Shown here in pieces: positions 41,145-47,645 of a stretch of DNA of 64,000 bases. The position numbers and the translations under genes are program-made. Source of the stretch: Lysinibacillus sphaericus OT4b.31 (GTDB lineage Bacteria > Bacillota > Bacilli > Bacillales_A > Planococcaceae); contig NZ_KB933398.1 in NCBI RefSeq assembly GCF_000392615.1, forward strand, positions 876,391 to 940,390, read 5' to 3'. Each line of letters begins with the position of its first letter. The first letter of the stretch is position 1. The notes below the pieces were generated by a model. The model was not told where the DNA came from and ran no database searches. It was given only the letters and a program-made list of their open reading frames with translations.

Positions 41145-41392
41145 CAAAACACCTTAGATTCGGTGAATTATGGGACGCTAAGGCGTCTGCTTATAACGCT
41201 TTAACAGAGGTGCTTGTTAATAACGGATTAGAAGAAGAAATTAGCAAAGTGATAGCTTTGCAACATGCACAAAAAGAACTTTGTGGAATTTATGAGGAAG
41301 TAGCATTTGATAATGGCGTGTTGGATACGATTAATCATATTAAAGGAATTCTAAGAGAAAATAAAATGTCTAGGATGGAGGAAGCAAAATGA
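41132..41392 (+). CDS. Small helical phage protein of unknown function
   Basis: This 86-residue protein (FGELWDAKASAYNALTEVLVNNGLEEEISKVIALQHAQKELCGIYEEVAFDNGVLD) is helical with no recognised family. It overlaps the preceding gene by 13 bp, and GAGGAGG (about 41117) serves the start. It overlaps the following gene by 4 bp (ATGA), so translation of the three is coupled. Confidence 0.6.
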   Translation: MYSVTKHLRFGELWDAKASAYNALTEVLVNNGLEEEISKVIALQHAQKELCGIYEEVAFDNGVLDTINHIKGILRENKMSRMEEAK

Positions 41393-41688
41393 ATGGATTT
41401 AAATTAGAAATAGCAAATGACAATGAACTATTAGGGTTATTAGAAGGTGATGAGGTGCTAGTTTCAACAGTTGAACAACCTCGAAGCAACGGAAAGGATT
41501 TAGCTGTATTTGAAGCAACCGGGGAGCATTTTATTAGTCCCTTCACCCGCTTCGGTAATCAAATCATGCTGCTGGGTGAACGTATCCAAGTAGTGCGTGA
41601 ACATCAGGTGAAGATCATTGGTAAGGTTATTGAAAGAAGATTCGAGGGGAAAGAAAAAGCCGCAGCGTTGGTAGACGCTACAGCTTAA
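41389..41688 (+). CDS. LexA/S24-like C-terminal domain fragment protein
   Basis: The 99-residue protein reads GDEVLVSTVEQPRSNGKDLAVFEATGEHFISPFTRFGNQIMLLGERIQVVREHQVKIIGKVIERR. This follows the strand order of the S24 (LexA/CI) C-terminal fold, ending in the typical IIGKVI. The catalytic Ser and Lys positions are not present, so it is probably not a protease. It could dimerise with or interfere with S24 repressors. It is the last gene of the three-gene overlapping group. The S24 assignment rests on pattern similarity only. Confidence 0.55.
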   Translation: MNGFKLEIANDNELLGLLEGDEVLVSTVEQPRSNGKDLAVFEATGEHFISPFTRFGNQIMLLGERIQVVREHQVKIIGKVIERRFEGKEKAAALVDATA

Positions 41689-41929
41689 ATTGATTCATGC
41701 CCTTTGAAGTGCACATATAGATTATCGTACAACTTTAATATACGCCAATCTAAGGATCCTTACACCTCAACGTAAGACTTTTTCTTTTGCTTTGAACACT
41801 GCATCAAACAGCCAATTGGAGAATGCGTGAAATGCAAATAGAGGGCTGAGTTTGGTGTGGTTTTGAGAGCAAAAAGTTATTACATATATTTCATCCTCTA
41901 GGTTATGATTGGGGCAAGGAGGTGAAAAA

Positions 41930-42487
41930 ATGGGTGAAACATTTACATTAAAAGAGAGATTAATTTTATCAAATCAATACGACCTGTTAGCTAAACTATC
42001 TGATGATGATTATCAGAAAAAACAATACGAGAACATGAGCGAGATATTCAGACGTGGATATTCTTGGGGTTACGGACTAGCAACGGAACCTTTTTCTGAT
42101 GAAGTGAATGAAGAAGAATGCAGATTTGTACTTGATGTACTTGCTATGTATAGTAAATTATACTTTTCAAGACAAAATTGTACTGAAGCTAAAAGTTCTA
42201 TTGAAGAACGAAAAGTGTTGTTTAAAGGTTTTGACTTAAACGATGAACAGGAATGTAAGTATCTTTCATTCTACGAATTCTTAGTAGAAGATTTAGATAG
42301 ATTTAATGAATTCAAAGAATGGATTGAAGAGGGGAAAATAGAGAGTTTTAATTCTCATGGATTTGGCCCTTCTATGGAAACGTTAGAGCGAATGGTACAA
42401 AAGACAAAAGAGCTTGATGAAATCCGTTATGAAAGACATGATATCTATTTTACTAAAGATGAAATAGAAGAAATATTAAATGCATAA
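41930..42487 (+). CDS. yfbU: YfbU family protein
   Basis: The protein matches E. coli YfbU over its length: LKERLILSNQYDLLAKL, IFRRGYSWGYG, EECRFVLDVLAMYSKLYFS, IEERKVLFKGFDLNDEQECKYLSFYEFLVED, HGFGPSMETLERM and TKDEIEEILNA. The YfbU family is uncharacterised at the biochemical level; in E. coli a link with stress-induced death has been reported. Its presence in phage cargo is unusual. AAGGAGGTGA fits the ATG at 41930; an upstream in-frame ATG at 41909 is rejected. A UUCG-loop terminator follows. Confidence 0.85.
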   Translation: MGETFTLKERLILSNQYDLLAKLSDDDYQKKQYENMSEIFRRGYSWGYGLATEPFSDEVNEEECRFVLDVLAMYSKLYFSRQNCTEAKSSIEERKVLFKGFDLNDEQECKYLSFYEFLVEDLDRFNEFKEWIEEGKIESFNSHGFGPSMETLERMVQKTKELDEIRYERHDIYFTKDEIEEILNA

Positions 42488-42496
42488 TCATTTTAG

Positions 42497-42519
42497 CACC
42501 CTTCGGGGTGTTTTATTTT
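42497..42519 (+). terminator. Terminator of the yfbU-like gene
   Basis: CACCC-TTCG-GGGTG forms a stem with a stable tetraloop, followed by TTTTATTTT. Confidence 0.75.
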
Positions 42520-42622
42520 GCCTGAAAAATTAGTACTAACTGCTCTCATACTTTTAGGTTATTCGGTACGAGCTTTTGGCGGTGTAGTATTTGTATCAAA
42601 ATGTTATTACAAATCAAAATAA
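42518..42622 (+). CDS. Possible small membrane peptide (34 residues)
   Basis: The frame PEKLVLTALILLGYSVRAFGGVVFVSKCYYKSK begins with TTG and has one hydrophobic stretch and a basic tail. GGGGTG lies about eight bases before the start but is part of the terminator stem. It resembles small holin or toxin-like peptides only in general shape. Confidence 0.25.
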   Translation: MPEKLVLTALILLGYSVRAFGGVVFVSKCYYKSK

Positions 42623-42872
42623 TTTTGGATTATTATTGTATTTTAGGGAATTTTATAATGAAAGGTGGGGATAGATATAAGAACGAACAGTGGATGATTA
42701 GCATGAAACAAAGGAATTAGTTATTTGATTGGACATATCCCATTGGAATTAATTCTCTAAAGGAATTAATCGGAATATGTGGAATAAATAATGGTGATAA
42801 TGGTAGCATAAAATTAAAAAGATGAGTATAATTTTTATGCTTAAGGCTGTTTAAATTGTGGAGGTGAAGAAA

Positions 42873-43415
42873 ATGCAGATTTACAAATTATTTTCTAAAA
42901 ATCAAAACCTTAAGGATATTAGTAAAGTTGTTGGTGGTGCACCAGTAATTTTCGGGAAATCTTCAGAGAGTTTTGGTGTAAAGGTAGATCCGGAGAATTA
43001 CCGTGAATTTATAAATGGCATTAGTAAACACTTGAAAAATGCAAAAATTAAGCAGCATATTATGACCGATTTTAAATTTATTGAATTAATCAATAGGATG
43101 GAAACATTAAATATTTGTGTGAAAGATGTGAATTTTTATGATGCTGAGCAATTACAGGAAGAGGAAATTGTAAAGGAATTAAAATCAGCATTATGGAAAG
43201 AAAATAATAATGGGATAAAAGAGCTTATTCACGAAGCTGTTGAAGCCGGTATGAAAATACAAAGCATTATTGTTTTTCTGGATCAAGGTAATCAAAGTCA
43301 AGAGAGAATAGGGATTTTTTCAAATGGAACAATTACTATTGAGAATTCATCCACGTTAAAAAGGGAAAGTTTACGGATTATTGATTTTTTAGTAAAGGGG
43401 CCAACTGCCATTTGA
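42873..43415 (+). CDS. Cassette protein A: soluble protein of unknown function (180 residues)
   Basis: No family is recognised. The chain (MQIYKLFSKNQNLKDISKVV ... FGVKVDPENYREFINGISKH ... IKELIHEAVEAGMKIQSIIVFLDQ ... IGIFSNGTITIENSSTLKRE) appears to be alpha/beta, with helices in the first half and strands near the end, and no signal or membrane segment. GGAGGTGA at 42860 serves the ATG at 42873; the GTG at 42858 is part of that site. The stop overlaps the next start (TGATG). Composition is AT-rich. It is the first gene of a three-gene coupled operon at the right end of the element. Confidence 0.7.
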   Translation: MQIYKLFSKNQNLKDISKVVGGAPVIFGKSSESFGVKVDPENYREFINGISKHLKNAKIKQHIMTDFKFIELINRMETLNICVKDVNFYDAEQLQEEEIVKELKSALWKENNNGIKELIHEAVEAGMKIQSIIVFLDQGNQSQERIGIFSNGTITIENSSTLKRESLRIIDFLVKGPTAI

Positions 43416-44164
43416 TGAAGAAAATTTTTCCTATTTTAATTCAAGCCGGATCCAATATATTAGCCCTTTGGTTTGTTTTTGTAAAACAGGAAGGCTTTTT
43501 CATTGATGTCCTAAAAAAATTTGATATAAATACTCAAGCTGCACAACGTGGTATTTTAGCTGCTGTAGCCGTATTGTTTGCTAGTTTAGCTATACATTTT
43601 TTAGAGTGGTTAATTTTTGAAATTGTTTTTAAGCCTGTTGAAATTAAAGTTAATTTTAAAAATGTAAATAATAATCAGATAAAAAAACTTGCAATTAATT
43701 ATTCTACATCTACAATGCTGGAAACAAAAGCTGTTTACTTCTTTCATATAAATATAAGTGGAGGTAATAAGCTAACTAATATTTTATTAAATGTTTTGAA
43801 AAGTGACATTATTATTAAATATAGACCTAAATATTATCAAACTGAAATAAGTAATGGTTGGATTAATGAAAAGCCTACTGATCAAAATTTTGTGTATAAA
43901 GATATAAAAGATAATACTAGAATTTATTGGACTCATGTTGTTCAAAAATCTGGGGAAATTGAAGAGGACTCTATCGATTTAAGACCTGAACTAATTATTT
44001 GTCCTACAAACTTCAATTCGCCCAAGTCACAGGTCGAATATGTAATAGGGTCGCATTATTATAGTTTAAAAATATTGAGATTAGTATTTAAAATAATTAA
44101 TAGATACTTAGTGAAGATAGATAGCAATAAACTCAAAATTAATCTTAAGGAGGAAAAAAACTAG
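43415..44164 (+). CDS. Cassette protein B: membrane protein with two N-terminal helices (249 residues)
   Basis: Residues ~6-23 (PILIQAGSNILALWFVFV) and ~46-72 (GILAAVAVLFASLAIHFLEWLIFEIVF) are membrane helices joined by a ~22-residue loop. The remaining ~175 residues form a soluble, strand-rich domain (VEIKVNFKNVNNN ... TKAVYFFHINISGG ... DIIIKYRPKYYQTEISNGW), probably in the cytoplasm. I recognise no family. The ATG overlaps protein A's stop by one base. It would anchor the cassette at the membrane, a layout common in phage-defence effectors, but that role is inferred. Confidence 0.7.
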   Translation: MKKIFPILIQAGSNILALWFVFVKQEGFFIDVLKKFDINTQAAQRGILAAVAVLFASLAIHFLEWLIFEIVFKPVEIKVNFKNVNNNQIKKLAINYSTSTMLETKAVYFFHINISGGNKLTNILLNVLKSDIIIKYRPKYYQTEISNGWINEKPTDQNFVYKDIKDNTRIYWTHVVQKSGEIEEDSIDLRPELIICPTNFNSPKSQVEYVIGSHYYSLKILRLVFKIINRYLVKIDSNKLKINLKEEKN

Positions 44165-45171
44165 TGGCAGGTACTACTATATTGAGTATAGTTGAAGAGA
44201 TTAAGACACTTGAACAGGTAGAAGAAAATATTTTGAATATAAATTGTTCAAGTACTATAAAACATGTTGGTGAACAGGTATTAGAGGCGTTATCAAATCA
44301 AGAAAAGCAATTGTTCTCACTATGGCGTAGAAGTGATGATTTCCCTACGGAAATCCAAAATTTCACTTTGCCTAATGAAATAGGAATTCGTTATTTAGTA
44401 AGGGAAACTTACATAGAGACTTCTAGAAGAAGAGTTAACATGTTTGATGAAGAAGATAATTTATTACCTAAATCTCAACGTACTATTACTGATTCTATTC
44501 AGACAGTTTTCTTTGAAATAGGGGAGCGTATTTATGTCATATTAAACTCCACAAACTTAATTTCAATAAATAAATCAAAAAAACTATTTGGTGATAAGTT
44601 AAAAGAAACTGCTACAGGCGAAATAGAAATTACAGAATATATGATAGATCCAGATTTATTTTATTGGTTATTTTATAAACATGAAAAGGATAATGGAATC
44701 TTAGAACCAAGGTTTGAAGTATCAGACATTGCTGGTTTTGTAGGCAATATTGCAGATGAAAATCACACTATTAAAGGGAATAGTGTTGATACACCATCGT
44801 TGTTAGTAACGAAAGCCTTTGTTAGTAAATTCCACCCTTTTAGATCATTGCATGTTGTATTAAAGTATCAAAATTATACTTTAGATTTTATATTAAATGA
44901 CCGTTCGGAATGTTATATTAATCCAGGGTGTTCAATACCGAATATAAGAATTGATAAACAAATTGCAGCTAGTATTATTATATATGGTTTTATTATACCT
45001 AGATTATATGAAATTTTTAGTGAAGATGAAGTTTGGAAAAGAGACACCACTAAACAAGATTTTACTAAAAATATGGGGCTTGAAGTTATTAAAGAAATAG
45101 CTGATTTTCATGGAATCAGCGCAGAAGAAATTATAGTTATATTGAAGTCGGAAGATGCGAAAGAAGCATAA
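44164..45171 (+). CDS. Cassette protein C: soluble protein of unknown function (335 residues)
   Basis: No family is recognised with confidence. The middle has strand-rich segments (SIQTVFFEIGERIYVILNSTNLISINKSKKLFGDKL; FRSLHVVLKYQNYTLDFILNDRSECYINPG). A small C-terminal helical motif follows (DFHGISAEEIIVILKS). KwaB of the Kiwa defence system is a comparison worth making because it too is a ~315-residue soluble partner of a membrane protein, but I see no decisive match. GTG start overlaps protein B's TAG by one base, behind AAGGAGG at 44148-44154. A terminator follows. Confidence 0.7.
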   Translation: MAGTTILSIVEEIKTLEQVEENILNINCSSTIKHVGEQVLEALSNQEKQLFSLWRRSDDFPTEIQNFTLPNEIGIRYLVRETYIETSRRRVNMFDEEDNLLPKSQRTITDSIQTVFFEIGERIYVILNSTNLISINKSKKLFGDKLKETATGEIEITEYMIDPDLFYWLFYKHEKDNGILEPRFEVSDIAGFVGNIADENHTIKGNSVDTPSLLVTKAFVSKFHPFRSLHVVLKYQNYTLDFILNDRSECYINPGCSIPNIRIDKQIAASIIIYGFIIPRLYEIFSEDEVWKRDTTKQDFTKNMGLEVIKEIADFHGISAEEIIVILKSEDAKEA

Positions 45172-45173
45172 TA

Positions 45174-45216
45174 AAAGAAAGGTTGAATCAGTTTTTATTG
45201 GTTCGATCTTTTTTTA
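45174..45216 (+). terminator. Terminator of the three-gene cassette
   Basis: AAAGGTTGAATCA and TGGTTCGATCTTT pair with several G-T pairs around a TTTTTAT loop, followed by a seven-T run. Confidence 0.7.
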
Positions 45217-45325
45217 TTTAATTTAAATATATTTATTGTTTAGCTAAAATGTATTGGGATATTATTTAATTCAATAACTTACCCATTCCTGTACACACGT
45301 TCGCCATTTTTTTATCCAGTCTCAT

Positions 45326-45355
45326 TCAGCCCCACATTAGCCCCAATTAGCCCCA
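45326..45355. repeat. Right arm-type repeats (3x YAGCCCCA, ~10-bp phase)
   Basis: TCAGCCCCA (45326), TTAGCCCCA (45337) and TTAGCCCCA (45347) repeat every 10-11 bp, one helical turn. The same motif occurs twice near the left end. Directly after them ATGCTTTACTATGCTTTA is another short direct repeat. The rest of 45217-45473 holds nothing I recognise. Confidence 0.6.
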
Positions 45356-45473
45356 AAACTATGCTTTACTATGCTTTATCCTGCAAATTGTTGTAATTGT
45401 TGAAAAGGCATTTAAACCTTGATATATAAGGATTCACAGTTATTTTATGTTCTAATTTGCACCATAAAAATAA

Positions 45474-45494
45474 TAGAAATAGTATAGCATAATG
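45474..45494. other. Right attachment site (attR core)
   Basis: Exact 21-bp copy of 24260-24280. The chromosomal side continues CTTAGGGAGAATCCTATTAT. After five mismatches this resembles the element side at the left end. Confidence 0.85.
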
Positions 45495-45556
45495 CTTAGG
45501 GAGAATCCTATTATAGCAATGGTTTAATGGATCGTAGAAATAGGGATTAGTTCTAT

Positions 45557-45760
45557 ATGATAATCATTTTTGATTATAAAGGAATATTTTTTAACGATGC
45601 AAAAGGGGAGAGATTATTGAATAGCCATTATATTGATAGTAGTACTATTGTATTTTTGGTTAAGAGTTCGGAAAGTAATCCAAAGAAATTGTCTATTTTA
45701 CGAGGGGAAAATGATTGGTTGTTTGCTAATATTGAAAATATTGAACGTACTTACAAATAA
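45557..45760 (+). CDS. Possible small protein next to attR (67 residues)
   Basis: The frame (MIIIFDYKGIFFNDAKGERLLNSHYIDSSTIVFLVKSSESNPKKLSILRG...) looks protein-like but is not recognised, and only TAGGGA is a weak ribosome site. It lies 62 bp outside the element. Insertion of the element may have cut it off from its former upstream region. Confidence 0.35.
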   Translation: MIIIFDYKGIFFNDAKGERLLNSHYIDSSTIVFLVKSSESNPKKLSILRGENDWLFANIENIERTYK

Positions 45761-46378
45761 TCATGATATGATTATTCTCGTGGTCGGCATGTCCGTCTGC
45801 ATACTTTTAAGCCTCCAAGCGTGACACGGTTGCGCTCGAAAGGGGGTGAACCGTTTGGAGAACCTTTCCCGAGTAGAAAGAGCAAAAGCCAATGCGGAAA
45901 AGCGTCGCATTCAAAGACTAGCCATCTTTAGAATTGCCACGGATTTATTTCGTGCAGCAGATACGCTATATCGAATTATTCGTATGCTTTAGCTAAACAA
46001 AAAAATGGCTTTTCACCGTCCTTTACTAGCCATGAAGGGCGGTGTTTTTCATGTTAAGGCAAAATAAAAAGCGACTAGGAGCCACCTAGCCGCTAAACCG
46101 TTTGGAGATTCTTCCCGAGTAGTTGGAATCTCATTACACCTTTAGTTTACACGTTTTTTTCGTACAAAGTCAAGGTGCTACAAATGCATTTACCGATTCC
46201 AATTGAAACAGCAATGCCCTCTATAGTTTATTATGTTCAGGCATTTTTTATACAAAAAGCTTTAAATAGAAGAAACCGTTGTATGAGTAGTTTGCCCTGT
46301 TGGCAGAAGGGAAGGGTAGTATAGTAGAAAAACATTTTTTACGAATATTACAAGTCAAAGCAATTAAGCTTACACGAT
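45761..46378. other. Gap with small gene, two hairpins and a direct repeat
   Basis: CACCGTCCTT (46014) pairs with AAGGGCGGTG (46035) followed by TTTTT, a good terminator for the small gene. AGCGACTAGG (46070) pairs with CCTAGCCGCT (46085). ACCGTTTGGAGA...CTTTCCCGAGTAG occurs at 45850-45876 and again at 46097-46122. A short hydrophobic frame, MIILVVGMSVCILLSLQA, near 45769 has no ribosome site. Confidence 0.45.
45855..45992 (+). CDS. Small basic helical protein (45 residues)
   Basis: The frame MENLSRVERAKANAEKRRIQ ... FRIATDLFRAADTLYRIIRML is basic and helical, and is followed at once by a terminator. AAAGGGGGTGA lies before the TTG at 45855; a GTG at 45846 is an alternative start. Its first codons lie in a 26-bp sequence that is repeated at 46098-46122. 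No family is recognised. Confidence 0.45.
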   Translation: MENLSRVERAKANAEKRRIQRLAIFRIATDLFRAADTLYRIIRML

Positions 46379-46406
46379 TGTAATGAAATTGAAAGCAAAT
46401 ACGATA
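46379..46406 (+). promoter_or_regulatory. Candidate autoregulatory ECF promoter
   Basis: TGTAAT (46379-46384), a 17-bp spacer and CGATA (46402-46406) fit the loose ECF pattern and lie 65 bp before the sigma-factor gene. Confidence 0.35.
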
Positions 46407-46471
46407 GAGTGTAATACATTATTTTGCGAGAATGTGTATAGAAGCAAGAACAAGAAGCGGAGGAATACACA

Positions 46472-47020
46472 ATGAATGAAAAATTAGAAGGCGTATATGA
46501 GGAATTTAATCGTTATATTTATCATCTATGCTTAAAGCTCACTCGCAATAATGTAGAAGCGGAAGATTTAATGCAAGAGGTTTGGGTAAAAGTTGTACGC
46601 TATGAGGATAGCGTTGCCGAAGTAGAACATATTAAAGCTTGGCTAACAACAATTACAATGAATACATTTAGAGATCGCTATCGTAAAAAAGTACGACGTA
46701 GTAAGTACATGATGAATCAACCTGAAACATTAGACGTTCCAATCTTAGATTTGGTTCCTAATAATGAAATTTCTACTGAAGAAAAAATTGAAAAAGACAT
46801 TGTCACAAAACTAGTACAGGATAAAATGGGTCAATTAGATACGATTTATCAAAAAACATTGTGGTATTTCTACATAGACCAATATTCACTTGCTGAAATT
46901 TCTACAATAATGAAGGTATCGATTGGGACAGTGAAATCGCGTTTATTCCGTGCGAAAGCGCGTTTAAAAGAAATGCTAATGGCCGACGTATCAATAGTGG
47001 AGGCTGTGCTGCCAGCATAA
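46472..47020 (+). CDS. ECF-type RNA polymerase sigma factor
   Basis: This is a 182-residue sigma-70 family protein with the two ECF regions. Region 2 (~10-75) has NNVEAEDLMQEVWVKVVRY and KAWLTTITMNTFRDRYRKK. Region 4 (~125-175) has YSLAEISTIMKVSIGTVKSRLFRAKARLKEML. It directs RNA polymerase to a dedicated regulon, probably envelope stress. No anti-sigma gene is adjacent, which is unusual. GCGGAGGAA lies upstream of the ATG. Possible targets in this window are the ECF-like promoters at 2811 and 6542; that link is inferred. Confidence 0.92.
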   Translation: MNEKLEGVYEEFNRYIYHLCLKLTRNNVEAEDLMQEVWVKVVRYEDSVAEVEHIKAWLTTITMNTFRDRYRKKVRRSKYMMNQPETLDVPILDLVPNNEISTEEKIEKDIVTKLVQDKMGQLDTIYQKTLWYFYIDQYSLAEISTIMKVSIGTVKSRLFRAKARLKEMLMADVSIVEAVLPA

Positions 47021-47082
47021 TAGAATGCATTGGTCGCACACTAAAATAATTACTCAGACGGAAGTATTCGTTCGGCCAATCC

Positions 47083-47132
47083 AAAAAAAGATGTATTGCA
47101 AAATGATTTAATTTGCAATGCATCTTTTTTGA
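47083..47132 (+). terminator. Terminator of the sigma-factor gene
   Basis: AAAAAAGATGTATTGCAAA pairs with TTTGCAATGCATCTTTTTT (one mismatch) around ATGATTTAA. Confidence 0.85.
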
Positions 47133-47208
47133 TGAAATTTATTGAGGGTGGAGCATCGAATAGAGCTAGAGGCCCCAAAATCGCTGAGATGAAAAGGGTG
47201 TCTTGAGA

Positions 47209-47560
47209 GTTCTATCCGTCAGTTCGGCAGTTCTATTCGTCAGTTCGGCAGGTCTATCCCTCAGTTTGACGTTCTATCCGTCAGTTCGGCAGTTCTATTC
47301 GTCAGTTTGACGTTCTATCCGTCAGTTCGGCAGTGCTATCCGTCAGTTTGACGGTCTATCCGTCAGTTCGGCAGTTCTATTCGTCAGTTTGACGGTTCTA
47401 TCCGTCAGTTTGACGGTCTATCCGTCAGTTCGGCAGTGCTATTCGTCAGTTTGACGGTCTATCCGTCAGTTCGGCAGTTCTATCCGTCAGTTCGGCAGTT
47501 CTATTCGTCAGTTTGACGGTTCTATCCATCAGTTTGATGGTTCTATCTGTCAGTTCGACA
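47209..47560. repeat. Tandem array of 17 units of 20-21 bp
   Basis: The consensus unit is GTTCTATCCGTCAGTTYGRCR. I count 17 units without a break. About half contain a full dyad such as CCGTCAGTTTGACGG. One reads CCATCAGTTTGATGG and one CTGTCAGTTCGACAG, that is, both arms changed together. The others (CCGTCAGTTCGGCAG) have an imperfect dyad. There is no long open frame through the array. It fills the gap between the sigma factor and the marR-like gene. Confidence 0.9.
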
Positions 47561-47575
47561 GCCCTTAAAATCTGA

Positions 47576-47625
47576 CCAAAAAGAAAAGCACCTCTAAAAG
47601 TTAGATGTAGTCTAACAATAGGTGC
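47576..47625 (-). terminator. Terminator of the spx/marR-like operon
   Basis: On the minus strand GCACCT...GTTAGA and TCTAAC...AGGTGC nest into one stem, followed by TTTTCTTTTT. Confidence 0.8.
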
Positions 47626-47645
47626 AAGGTGTACAAATGAAGTTT

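Larger units (their letters stand above)
42488..42872. promoter_or_regulatory. Upstream region of the three-gene cassette
   Basis: Besides the terminator and a possible small frame, the gap contains a 48-bp imperfect dyad (42733-42780; ACATAT...ATATGT ends, with GGAATTAAT repeated inside). Closer to the gene lies TATAAT (42827-42832), set inside a GCATAAAA/TTTTATGC hairpin (42806-42840). The -35 is poor (TAGCAT), which suggests an activated or weak promoter. Confidence 0.4.
24260..45494. mobile_element. Integrated phage-derived element, ~21.2 kb
   Basis: A 21-bp perfect direct repeat (24260-24280 and 45474-45494) bounds a block with integrase at one end, divergent repressor/early genes, replication-type genes and AT-rich cargo. 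TTAGCCCCA arm-type repeats lie just inside both ends. Early phage functions are present (integrase, repressor, BRO antirepressor, DnaD-like, ERCC4 nuclease, XtrA-like). Of the late genes only a tape-measure protein and the small gene before it remain. There is no terminase, portal, capsid, baseplate, holin or endolysin, and no relaxase or conjugation gene. It is therefore a deleted prophage or a satellite, not an autonomous phage or ICE. Confidence 0.88.

Noticed and set aside
42873..45171. Assignment of the cassette to Kiwa
   Set aside because: There are three genes rather than two, the membrane protein has two rather than four helices, and I could not identify a clear DUF4868 pattern in protein C.
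24260..45494. Integrative conjugative element
   Set aside because: No relaxase, coupling protein, VirB4 or other transfer gene is present, while several genes are phage-specific (tape measure, BRO, DUF771, XtrA-like).
45633..45824. 63-codon hydrophobic frame after attR
   Set aside because: It overlaps the 45557 frame and has no ribosome site. The terminal MIILVVGMSVCILLSLQA looked like a type I toxin, but nothing else supports this.
47209..47560. CRISPR array
   Set aside because: Units are contiguous 20-21 bp with no unique spacers and no cas genes nearby.
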